From Hyphochytrium catenoides (taxonomy: Eukaryota; Sar; Hyphochytriomycetes; Hyphochytriales; Hyphochytriaceae), in contig FLMG01001412.1 of the NCBI GenBank assembly GCA_900088475.1, positions 1 through 13,209 of the forward strand: a DNA stretch of 13,209 bases, read 5' to 3'. Positions 1-8,476 of this stretch are shown piece after piece. A program made the position numbers and the translations under genes. The notes beneath the pieces were generated by a model that was not told where the DNA came from, ran no database searches, and saw nothing but the letters and a program-made list of their open reading frames with translations. The first letter of the stretch is position 1; every line of letters starts with the position of its first letter.

Positions 1-474
1 GAATGTTTGTCTCTGTCGGAGAGTCATGAGTTGCCAAGTTTACAAGCTTGTCTCTGCCTTTATCGGCCTCTCTCCCTCTGTTTGTCCTCGACCTTCTGCT
101 CGCGCTCTCTTGCTCTTCAGCTCGTTCAGTGGTCTAGCCAGTCGTTGACTTCCTCTCTTCGGGTCGCTTACAGGCAAAACTTCTCTTCGCAGCGCCCTTA
201 CTTTCCCTCACCTGTTTCAAAATCTGTGCGTCACCTGTTCCAAAATCTGTGCGTTCTCTCTATCTATAAGTTCTTCATACCTCTTGAACTCTTCTCTTGC
301 TACGCGAAAGCGCATCTGAGGGTAGGATACGACCTTTCCCGTCTCCTGGGCCCCTAGCAGCAGCCAGACCCTAAGGGGTTATGGACTTGCGATAGTATAC
401 GAGGAAGAAGAAAGTCCACAGAGGCAGACTGAGCTGAACAGAAGAGTGATAGTAGCGGCCACCAAACAAGCAAG
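1..474. other. Region upstream of gene A, no gene supported
   Basis: I see no supportable gene in this stretch. A 116-codon forward reading frame runs through 7-357, but it is a C/T-rich, Leu/Ser/Cys-rich translation with no domain-like pattern. Pyrimidine-rich DNA easily stays open by chance. The region resembles the intron and intergenic sequence elsewhere in the window. It probably holds the 5' flank and untranslated leader of gene A, and possibly the end of a neighbour outside the window. A 23-bp tandem duplication lies at 208-253. Confidence 0.5.
208..253. repeat. 23-bp tandem duplication
   Basis: Two head-to-tail copies of a 23-bp unit occupy 208-230 and 231-253. They begin TCACCTGTT and end AAAATCTGTGCG, and differ at one base (TTTC against TTCC). 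The unit is not a multiple of three and no coding frame is supported here. It looks like a recent local duplication in the flank of gene A. A regulatory role is possible, but nothing in the sequence shows one. Confidence 0.85.
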
Positions 475-3400
475 ATGGCAAGAACAAGTCAGAGATATGG
501 CTTGGGCAGTAAACCACCTTCCAAAAGCTTCAGTAGGCTCCCAAGAAAGAAGCCAGCAGCCCATGACTTCTCTCCTTCTGAACCTGTACCAAGGTTAGGC
601 CAGAAGTCTAGCGCAATGTAGTCTAGTCCAGACAATCAGTAACTTCTTCTCCGTCATTTACCTATTACCTTCAGGGTAGCCCCAGCTCCTATCTCATCCG
701 GACTCTCCTTTCGCTCTCTCCCAGAGCCAAGCTTCAGACAGGTCAGACAGAACCCCGCTATAGTCTTGGGCGCAGGTGTAACTGTTCCATTGCAGATACG
801 GCGAGCCTGCCAGTTTTATGAAAAGAAATGTGCAGGCAACTATGAGGAGAGAACAAGTCCTGCTGCTGCCAGGTCAGTGGTCCTTCCGGGTGATCAAAAC
901 CACCGAAAAACCACCTCCTTTCGGGTCGGGTTACGCCCTGGGGTCCTCCTTCTCAAGCGTCACTCCTTTCTGACATCCCATGGCTCTTACTTCGGGCGCC
1001 GGTCGCCTACTTCTGACCTCCAGGTTTGCTGCCGCTCTCTCTGTACCTTCTGCTGCTAGATATGTCTTTGCTTTATCAAGAGAAGTGCAGTCCGTCTTAG
1101 ACAGAGTGGAAGCGAATGAAATCTCAATGAAGAAAAGGCTCAAGGAAATGGAGGTGTGTCTACCCTTAGGGCCATATACTCTGTCCTCGTGGGTCCGAGC
1201 TCCTTTCAGCCTTCACTCATGTTATGTTTCTTGCGCTTGCCTTTCTCTCGTTCTCATGCTTGCCTCTGCCTACAACTGTCTCTTCCTCTCTCTTATTAGA
1301 CCATTACCAAGGACTGGAACGACGCCTTTGGTCCCGACAGCAACTGTGGGGTAAGCATGGCAGCCCATCATTGATGGACCCTTTGGCCGAGTCACGCTGA
1401 ATGTTGGACGTGTCGCTCTAGGTCCAGCTGGGAATTGGATGCATTCCTGTGACACCTTCCTACTTAGCTGGCCTGCTAAAAGAGCTAAAGGCGAAGGTGG
1501 TGAAACAGCAGGAAGACCTGGATAAAGTTAATAGAAAGCGAGGTGGGGCCCGAAGCCATTGCCATGTATAAAGATACCTGCTCACTGTTTATACCTACTT
1601 CTCTAAATAATGCTCCAGAGGAGGAGGCTGAGCGTTTTCAGCGGTCTGCCTTTGATCTTCGCTCTGAGCTCGAGTTCAAGCAAAACAAGCAGCTCCAAGG
1701 ACTGAAGGTTGGCTACAGCAGGCACCTTTAACTCAAGGTTCAATTGGAGTCAGGACCATTAACTCTCTCTCTTTTTCTAGGATGAGTATGAAGCCAAGTT
1801 GCGCGAGGAGGAGACTAAGTATGTGTCCAAGATGCTCGAGCTTAACGAAAAGCACAAAAGACAGTGCAAGGAGTTCGCCAAGGAGAAGGTTCGGCTCGTT
1901 CACTCTATCAATCACTTCTTGGATCATCCTCTTTTGCAAGCCGGCCGTTCTCTACTATGTTGGTTTTGTTTCGGCTTTTTGCGGCTTGCTCTCCTTGGTG
2001 GCTTGAGGTTCTGGCTTTCCTGGTGCTTGTGTAACACCGTGTCTCTCTCTACATGTACTGATCATGTCCAACGTGAATGTGCCATCGGGATATGCTTTCT
2101 AAAGTCTATCTCTTGAACAGGAGAATGAACTTAAAGAGGTCATGGATGACTATGAAGAGCAGCTGCGCTTAATAGAACTTAAGACAGCGAAGCAAGAGGC
2201 TAGCGAGAAGATGAATAGTGTAAGCAATAGCTTTGACAGTACGCAATACATTATCTTTCCTCTACCTAGACACATTCTCCCTTCAACAACCATCTTTTGC
2301 TCTCTCTCTCTTTCTATTCCTCTATTGGCTTTTAGTCAAGCTTTTACGTAGTTTAAAGTGTGGGTCTGACGGGAACGTCCCTAGGTTGCTCCTCCGGTCA
2401 TGAAGGACAAAGCTACCCAGGTCACTGGTCGCAGGCGATCTATACCCAGGCAGACGGACACCCAGACAGGAGGCCCATTGCCAAGGTAAGGAGGCAGAGC
2501 CACCTCTTTCTATAGTCGGACGGGTGCCTGCTGTCTAAGCTGTTGACATCCAACTTCTCCTTTGTGTTCACATGGTATCAATTCTAGAGAAAGTCCTCGT
2601 GAAGGCCATACGACCACCCGCGATGCTAGTTCCTTTGCAGGGAAGATAGACAATGCTTCAAGGTCAGAGGTTTGAAGTCGTCTCTAGGTCAAAGCGTACA
2701 CAATGTCTCACCTGTTTTTTATCAACCTTCTCGGGATAACGCAGAGAGGAAACCGCTTCGCTCTCATCCAGACCATCAAGACGTTTTGCAGGTCCACAAC
2801 CGAGCCTTAGTGGGCGTTCATTTCAGTCTTCTTCGACGCAGCATCTCCATGGCGGTGACAATCAGCGGAACGATCCTCAAGAAGTCAGCAGCTTCTACTC
2901 TTTGGGAAGTATCAGTCAACCCCGAGCTATTCAAAGCGACGATAGAGCAGAGTCTCGACCAGCCCTGACGAAAGTAGTGGAGAAAGAGGCGCAGGAAGAA
3001 GACGAGGAAGATGATCTCTTAGGTTCCCCAACTCGGCGGTTTGAGGACGACAGCGAAGATTCCCTTTTGGAGAGCGAAGGTCTCTATGATGGCACTGAAG
3101 TCACTATAGCGCCTGAGCCACGATCGAGGAAGGAAGCCAACCTACAGGAGGAGGTGAACGCGTTGAAGGTGATACTGTCCATTACGGTCACCTTCTGAAG
3201 ATGTCACATCTAATTCTGTGGGCCCTGCGTTTTTGCTCTCACCAAGGATAAGATGGAGGCAGCTCAGATCGAAAAAGACTCAATTTACCAAGAAAATCTA
3301 TGGCTCAGATACAAGGTTGGCGGTAAGCGAGGGATAATTAACTTGATAGGCGGGGAGAAACCCCACTGAACTCTATTCTGGACAGAGCTCGAGAAGATTA

Positions 3401-3651
3401 TTTCTCTGCTTCAAGCGCATCTTCACCCGTCAGGGAGCCCAGGCGTTGACGTCCACAACGAAGGTAAGGGGATCTACGAGGCTGACCTCTCTCTGACCCT
3501 AACTTTCCCTCAAATCTCTCCAGCAACGAGCGAGCATAAACCAGCCCGCAAAGCCTCGCGATCTCAACCGCTGAACTTTGAAACGAGCTGGAATAGGCCA
3601 CATATGACACCTGAGGCCAAGGCGTGGCGCGAGTCCTTACGCCCACAATAA
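475..3651 (+). CDS. Gene A: coiled-coil protein of unknown function, 14 exons
   Basis: Hand-spliced exons: 475-593, 796-872, 1083-1153, 1300-1350, 1422-1542, 1619-1707, 1781-1888, 2121-2219, 2385-2485, 2588-2662, 2745-3168, 3247-3322, 3386-3463, 3524-3651. All junction phases agree. The total is 1617 nt, 538 residues, ending TAA. Residues 1-40 are basic and Ser/Pro-rich (MARTSQRYGLGSKPPSK). Residues about 66-89 and 112-245 are charged, heptad-like helices (EYEAKLREEETKY, LKEVMDDYEEQLRL) typical of coiled coils. A linker (TITKDWNDAFGPD) lies between them. Residues about 246-380 are low-complexity, rich in Ser, Arg and Gln. Residues 383-414 are strongly acidic (EEDEEDD, DDSEDSLLESE). A second short helix (ELEKIISLLQAHL) lies near 471-483. 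I do not recognise the family; a scaffold or cytoskeletal role is only an inference. Weakest points: the exon 3 acceptor, the GTTCGG donor after 1888, and whether a small exon lies inside 594-795. The gene converges with gene C. Confidence 0.72.
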
Positions 3652-3696
3652 TGGGTCGTCATACAACTCTGTGATATTAGGTCTCTCATCCCTTTC

Positions 3697-4247
3697 CTAC
3701 GCGCGCGATCCAAACATCCCTTCAACATCAGTATATAGAATCTGCGAACAGAAGAGGAAGAGCTGTGCTATCATCGCGTAGCACGGTTCATCATCTGCTG
3801 TGGGCTGAAAGTAGCGGGCGCTCAAGGCACCCAGGAAAAAATTGGTGGCAAATAAGTTATGAGTCAGCACGGCGCACTCAGTAGAACCTGTTTCAAGGCA
3901 CCAAAATCATCAATCGTCAGTGGCAGCAGGAAGTTGAGCTTCAAGGGCAATAGATCTCCTACCTTCATGGTGGGCCGAGCTTCCCTCGGTCGAACTGAGC
4001 TCCATCCTCCGCTGTCGGTCCATTTCGGCCTGCATCTGAGTGGATACACGGCACAATTGACTTCTGCAAGAGTCAGAGCTTGTACCCAGGAAAACTGAGG
4101 CATAGACAATATTCCGTATTGAAGCTGCGAGATCATATATTAGAATGACTAAATAGCACGTATTCTAGATAAAATGGCAGAATGCATAACTGGTCAAGCG
4201 CTTCATCAGCGCGAGATGAGCGGCGGAAGATGCGATGTCCAGTTATA
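3697..4247 (-). CDS. Possible long-form 3' exons of gene C
   Basis: Three reverse-strand exons fit: 4247-4160, 4035-3963 and 3887-3697, ending TAG at 3697-3699. Introns of 124 and 75 nt carry GT and AG ends. The acceptor before 4247 has a good pyrimidine tract (GTTTCCTTCTTCAG). In frame they read ITGHRIFRRSSRADEALDQL..., then MQAEMDRQRRMELSS..., then GSTECAVLTHNLFATNFF... to EGMFGSRA. The first exon needs a phase-2 donor, and the donor after 4484 in gene C supplies it. Joined there, the gene C protein would be 332 aa instead of 260. The 24-codon exon also begins with ATG, so a separate small gene starting at 4035 cannot be excluded. The donor after 4160 (GTGCTA) is weak. I do not recognise the sequence. 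The coding-like composition and matched phases are the support. The stop lies 45 bp from the stop of gene A on the other strand. Confidence 0.42.
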
Positions 4248-4263
4248 CTGAAGAAGGAAACTA

Positions 4264-5588
4264 CTAGTTAATAATCCCATTATTGAGGAGAGGAGAGGTG
4301 TCGTCTGCAAGACCTCCTAATAGATGCCGCTCCGCCTCGCTGACTTTGGGTGGGTCTATTCCTTCTTCTTCAGAGCTATTTGCTGGAGGAGGTTGATCGC
4401 TAGGAATAGGTCAGCTGCTGGCTTGAGCCAACCTCCTCCAGTGAAGGAAAGGAGGGCTAGGCATCAGCCTGGTGGGATCCTACCCACTGACCTCAAGTCT
4501 TTTCAGTCTTCTTCTCCTGTTGGTGGGTCCCCCATAATCTTCATGGTGTAGTGCAATAACGCCATAATGAGCTCGAATACGTTTAAGTACTACAAAGCCT
4601 AAGTATGTAAAGCTATGGACTTGACATGCAAGAGAGAAAGCAGAGGTATGTATGCTCTAACTAATAGAGCGATCCGGGATTGATAGAAGGTCATCAAGAA
4701 CTCACCTAGAAGGGAGGATGAGCTGTTTTTCTATAAAGAATAAACCAGCAATAACTTGGACGTAGAGCGGAAGGAATAGGACGAGAAAGGACGTAAACAA
4801 AAAGAGTGCCCAGCCATAGAGAACCTAAAGAAAGAGTTCTCAACCCTCTTCACTTCAAAAGCAGCTGGGTGAAGCTGGAGCCGCAGATTGCGAGTTCGGA
4901 GGAGGAGGATGGACCCAAATAAAAAAGCACATCTCCGGTAAGCTCGAAGAAGCCTATCTTGAGAAAGCTGGAGTTAAACACTAGAACCGGCTCCTGAGCA
5001 ATATATGCTGGCGCGCCTAGGTCGCACCAACTTGAGGATTGTCCGCTGCATGCTTTGAGACGCCAGCCTACAACGAGTCATCTACTGGTGGTGGTGGGCT
5101 GACCAACTACAGCCATCAAAGCAAAGGCGGGGAGGAAGACATCTTGGAAGGTGCAGAATGGCGTGAGAAGGTGCATCATCTGTACATCGCCCGCTCTATC
5201 CTCTCTGCACTGCACTGCCCTGCCCTGCCCTGCCCTGCGCCAGATAGCCAGTACACCTCTGTCTGCATGATGAACGGGAGGAGGAGAAGGTACGACGCGG
5301 CGGGCAAGGCCTGCTCATCGATCTCACTAACTGCTCACTCCAAAAAGGTGGTTACAAAATGGAAACCTTTCAAACGGTAGCTGACGAAGCTTTCAATGGA
5401 CTTACTGTCTGAATTTTCTCAACTGAATCTTTCACTGACGATGCTTGTATCTTTCCGGTGCTTCGCATCTGCATGTCGCTCATCATCTCCGTCACCTCTG
5501 GGCCTTCCACCTCCACCATCTCGTCTTCAGCCTTCTCTTGCTCCGTTTCCCTACTTGCAGGTCTAGCTCTCCTCTTCTTTTTTCTCAT
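4264..5588 (-). CDS. Gene C: small multi-span membrane protein, unknown family
   Basis: Reverse-strand exons: 5588-5406, 5310-5257, 5179-5104, 5016-4931, 4824-4706, 4612-4484, 4399-4264. Phases agree throughout and give 783 nt, 260 residues, stop TAG. Exon 1 has an optimal GTAAGT donor and exon 5 a GTGAGT donor. Residues 1-61 are basic then acidic (MRKKKRRARP, EDEMVEVEGPE). Likely membrane segments follow near 65-75 (SYLLLLPFIM), 90-104 (FLPAFALMAVVG) and 137-160 (WALFLFTSFLVLFLPLY). A tail follows with a basic patch (NRRRRLKRLE, about 202-211) and an acidic stretch (NSSEEEGID). It ends with DTSPLL at 249-254, which fits the [DE]xxxL[LI] endosome/vacuole sorting motif. I do not recognise the family. 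The 5' end is uncertain: the frame stays open upstream to about 5768 without an ATG, so more N-terminal sequence may exist. The GTGCTT donor after 4931 is weak. The C-terminus may be alternatively spliced to exons at 3697-4247. Gene D is read divergently. Confidence 0.58.
4383..4441 (-). promoter_or_regulatory. 13-bp inverted repeat spanning the last 3' splice site of gene C
   Basis: 4383-4395 and 4429-4441 are perfect reverse complements (CTGGAGGAGGTTG and CAACCTCCTCCAG). They are separated by 33 nt. In gene C, on the reverse strand, one arm lies in the last intron (4483-4400). The other lies in the last exon, which begins at 4399, where it encodes part of QPPPA. The AG acceptor at 4401-4400 falls in the loop. 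In the pre-mRNA the arms could form a stable GC-rich hairpin holding the acceptor. The repeat is seen directly; the hairpin and any splicing effect are inferred. Confidence 0.7.
5206..5240. repeat. Pentanucleotide microsatellite (TGCCC-like, 7 units)
   Basis: Seven consecutive 5-bp units read TGCAC, TGCAC, TGCCC x4, TGCGC. The array lies wholly inside the predicted 77-nt intron 5256-5180 of gene C. That placement agrees with the intron call, because changes in copy number would otherwise shift the reading frame. Such an array is likely to vary in length between strains. Confidence 0.85.
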
Positions 5589-5977
5589 CCTCTTCCTCCG
5601 TCTCGTCTCGCTGCTCTCTCCCTCTCTTGCCTCCCCCTGTCTCTCCTTTGCTTCCAAACTTTGGCTTCGTCTGTTCTCTAATCCATTCTCTTGCCTTACT
5701 TGACCTAAGCCCAAAGTCCCAGCCAACCACTTTATTCTTGTATGATTTTGGGCGCTTTGGCTCCAGCTTTAGACAGCTTTAGCCAGCTTCACGCACATCC
5801 TATCGTGTAAGCTGGCCAGTAAACCTGATGTTATGATGTCAAGCTCCGTCTAGAGTAAGCTCAAAATTTCCAGTCAGCTGGCCAGCAGTGCAGGGCCCCA
5901 TAGTGCTGACGCAAAGCACGCCAGTTACCACTCTTCGATCTGCTCACCTTAAAGAATAGGATCCGGAACACCGCACC
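5589..5977. promoter_or_regulatory. Short divergent region between genes C and D with phased repeats
   Basis: This 389-bp stretch separates the likely start codons of the reverse-strand gene C and the forward gene D, so it probably holds both promoters and leaders. Three copies of CAGCTTTAG or a close variant start at 5764, 5774 and 5784. They are spaced exactly 10 bp apart, about one helical turn. The 10-mer AGCTGGCCAG, which contains the 8-bp palindrome CTGGCCAG, occurs at 5810-5819 and again at 5877-5886. No clear TATA box is seen. Part of the left end (5589 to about 5768) stays open in the gene C frame and could be extra N-terminal coding sequence. Confidence 0.5.
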
Positions 5978-7502
5978 ATGACGAACAACAGAGGTACCAG
6001 GGTCAGTTTAGATCTCGGGCCCAAGAACCGAAGCTTCAAGGATATCCTCCTTGGCTATGATAACTCCAGCGTCCCCAATGCCGATAAAGGTCCGATTGCC
6101 TTGTGCGGCTGGCTATGGAAAATGAAGCGGAACGGGAAGATGGTAATAAGAACTTCGGCCTCCTCCTCTCAGCCTCGATTCTCTGTTGCTAAGGCCTGAG
6201 ACTCTCTTCTAGTTCCTGCCAGGCATGAACCGTCGCTGGTTTAGCGTGGAGGGCAGTGAGCTCAAGTACTATAACTCCAACAAATCAACAGAGCCCTCAG
6301 GTACTATCAGCCTGCTGAGCATCACGTCGATCAGGAAGTTTGCAGACAAGAACTCGGACTCCAAGCTCTTCAAGTCAGTAGCAGAACCTTTACCTCCTGG
6401 TTGACGGTGAAATCGATGCTGATCCACATTCAAATGGTTCTCTTTGTCCACTCTCCTGCAGCTTTGTCATCCAGTCAGAATCCCGTAGCTTCTTCCTCAG
6501 TGCAGAGACAGAGAGCGACATGAATCGATGGGTCAAAGGTCTGCGCCTGCAACAGGAACTATGGCAAAAGAAGCTCGATAAGAACGCAAAAAGTGACCAA
6601 AAGAGCGGCGCCCATAAGGCTAAGACGAAATCCCATGGAGCCACTCAGAAGAAGGAAACTAAGCAAAGGTCTCCGAGGTATGGTACCAAGATTGAAGTGT
6701 GTTGCAAGGGAGAGCCAGAGCCAGAGCATACGAGAGAAAGGGTTCACAATGACTTCTATCAGTATGCATACTGGATTAAGGGAGGATGTGGCTGACTGGT
6801 GGCACGAAAATGACTGAGTGTTGCTAAGCAGCTCCTTGGACACGTGGCGGGACTTTGACGCAGCGATGGAAGATATGGACAAGGCTGTAGGGAGCCGTTC
6901 AGGTACGCAGCAGCTACTGTGATATCTCTCTTGAGGCTTTCTCCAGGAAGTCCCCTCATTCTGTCTCCCTAAACGTGTATGCTGTGCTAATATTTTATCC
7001 TTTGTGGTATCATGAACAGACTCGGAAGACGAAGATAAACATCGCTCGCATCGAAACAACAGGGATAAAGAATGTAGCCCTAAGAATGACGGCAGTGGCT
7101 TTAGGAGGAGGAAGGAGCGAGCTCGTGATGAATGGAGTGATAGTGAAAGCGAGCAGTCAGCCTCCTCTCAAGAAGAGGACCAACACCAAGAACAGGTAGC
7201 TACATAGACTGACATCGGCCTCCAACGCGTGATGTCACACCTCGGAACCGTTGGCATCTATGTAGAGACGTGATCGGAGACCGCGGGAAGCTAATGGAAG
7301 ACGTCACAAACCACGTGCCAGACTACAAAGACCAAGAAGCCGCTCAGGAACTGGACGAGACCAGAAGGAGAGCGCGACAAATACATCATTACGCTCCCGA
7401 AGAGAAGGGGCATCGCCTTCTAGAAGGCAGGGAGCTGAACATAACGATAAGGATGGGCTAATCGTAGAAGACGCAGATGATTTCACCTTTTCGGAGGACT
7501 AG
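5978..7502 (+). CDS. Gene D: PH-domain protein with Arg/Ser-rich tail
   Basis: Six exons with consistent phases: 5978-6142, 6213-6373, 6462-6677, 6829-6902, 7020-7195, 7266-7502 (1029 nt, 342 residues, stop TAG). Residues about 41-141 form a PH domain: CGWLWKMKRNGK (beta 1), FLPGMNRRWFSVEG and LKYY (beta 2-3), FVIQSESRSFFLSAET, then the C-terminal helix SDMNRWVKGL with its near-invariant Trp at 132. Basic residues in the beta1-beta2 loop and NRRW resemble those that bind phosphoinositide head groups, so membrane recruitment is plausible but inferred. Residues about 145-180 are Lys-rich (QKSGAHKAKTKSHG). Residues about 206-330 are rich in Arg, Ser, Glu and Asp (SEDEDKHRSHRNNRDK, RPRSRSGTGR, SPSRRQ), and the extreme C-terminus is acidic (VEDADDFTFSED). 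The ATG at 5978 is the first in frame with the domain. No catalytic domain is present, so an adaptor or targeting protein is likely. Exon 4 has two adjacent acceptors (AAGCAG). Confidence 0.85.
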
Positions 7503-7995
7503 TATAATGGATCATTCTCTTGTCTTTAAGACTGAAGAATACACTTGACGTTAGTTCTGTGGCTGTTTTAATGTGCTGTTGAAACCTCGGAACCATTGAC
7601 TGGCCTGTCGTAAGAGGAACAGGCCGGCGGGTGTGCGTCACATATAGACAATTGCTATTGCCTTCATGGAATTTAAAAGCTGAGGTGAGTTCAGCAGTTC
7701 TTAGACAAAGACAAGATGCTAGACGGCTGCTTCTTATGAAAGGAACCCTGTTGCTTACATCATCATGGAACCCATGGGACCATAGTAAGGAGGATGCAGG
7801 ATCCTTCAAGCTATGCGGACAAGCGTTCAAAGCTTTTTGCTCTGAGCCATCTTCTCTCTGAGTCGGACCTGTTACTGACTTCATCGGCAGCCTGGGTTGG
7901 TTGTTCCCGTCAAGAGCCAAAGATAGTGAAAGAATCGCGAGGACTATTATGAAAAGCTCCGGTAGGAGTCCTGACCAAACATCGTCAGCGCTCAT
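7483..7995 (-). CDS. Doubtful 171-codon reverse ORF
   Basis: A reading frame opens with ATG at 7995 and closes with TGA at 7483, overlapping the last 20 nt of gene D on the opposite strand. The start reads MSADDVWSGLLPELFIIVLAI, a hydrophobic stretch near residues 14-28 that could be a membrane anchor. The rest has no recognisable motif, and the composition is not clearly protein-like. In a genome where every supported gene is split by introns, a single-exon frame of this size is weak evidence, and a similar frame lies antisense to gene D by chance. An internal GTAAGC could be a splice donor, which would make this one exon of a larger gene. Confidence 0.2.
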   Translation of the reverse strand: MSADDVWSGLLPELFIIVLAILSLSLALDGNNQPRLPMKSVTGPTQREDGSEQKALNACPHSLKDPASSLLWSHGFHDDVSNRVPFIRSSRLASCLCLRTAELTSAFKFHEGNSNCLYVTHTRRPVPLTTGQSMVPRFQQHIKTATELTSSVFFSLKDKRMIHYTSPPKR

Positions 7996-8324
7996 TAACA
8001 GTGATGGCCGCTGCGGTTCTTGCGGGTTTTTTCTCCGCCTGCTGTCTTTTTACTGGGCGATGGATGCAAGGAACCCTTGCCCCCTGTGATAGAACCTTCT
8101 TCACTAGTCGCACCACTCAAACCGCAACAAGAATTGAGCCCTCCATCTTCAAGGTATTAAGCATCATGCGATAGCCCTGACCCCATGTTGCGCCTCACGG
8201 CTTTAGCTCCCTTTAAAAGTCTCCACTTTAAGGAGACTCAGGGCCAGTAGTAGAAGGAAGTTTAACTGGTACATCATAACACTCTGCCATATCCTCTCTT
8301 GACAGCAGCAGACAGACACCATCA

Positions 8325-8410
8325 ATCATCTTCCAACCTTCTTCGCTTCTCTTCCTACTGTCCATCACCTCGCTGCTGGAGAGGATCTTCTTCCAGCCTT
8401 CTTCCGCGCT
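8325..8410. repeat. 26-bp direct repeat with 60-bp period
   Basis: 8325-8350 and 8385-8410 are imperfect copies of ATCNTCTTCCANCCTTCTTC followed by a short diverged end. They are spaced exactly 60 bp, which is 20 codons. Read on the reverse strand in the frame that ends TAA at 8228-8230, the copies give RSAEEGWKKIL and RSEEGWKMID. The multiple-of-three period would fit a duplicated coding segment. The frame has no secure start or splice partner, so coding status is open. Confidence 0.6.
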
Positions 8411-8476
8411 CCTCCGCAAGCATCATCGGGCCCAGACCTGACCTCAAACAGCTCCTCAAACTTCTCTCTCCCGAGT

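Noticed and set aside
7-357. 116-codon forward ORF at the left edge
   Set aside because: C/T-rich DNA giving a Leu/Ser/Cys-rich translation without motif or splice partners; looks like non-coding sequence that is open by chance.
723-773. 51-nt symmetric exon candidate in the first intron of gene A
   Set aside because: Phases fit, but the following intron would be only about 22 nt, far below the other introns here.
3864-4136. 90-codon reverse ORF in the gene C tail
   Set aside because: It reads through the predicted introns in another frame. The spliced frame gives more protein-like sequence with GT-AG ends.
4706-5016. Resemblance of gene C to the ciliary membrane protein TMEM231
   Set aside because: Only a few scattered residues matched by memory around the SSF...GD stretch. 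The tail and membrane layout do not fit.
5068-5103. 36-nt intron with acceptor before 5067 in gene C
   Set aside because: In phase, but an acceptor before 5016 gives an 87-nt intron matching the other introns, so that model was preferred.
5445-5703. Two forward ORFs of about 80 codons, Leu/Ser-rich
   Set aside because: They are mirror frames of the charged first exon of gene C, which has a perfect GTAAGT donor.
6559-7059. 166-codon reverse ORF opposite gene D
   Set aside because: Lies antisense to well-supported PH-gene exons and introns and reads as Ser/Leu-rich shadow sequence.
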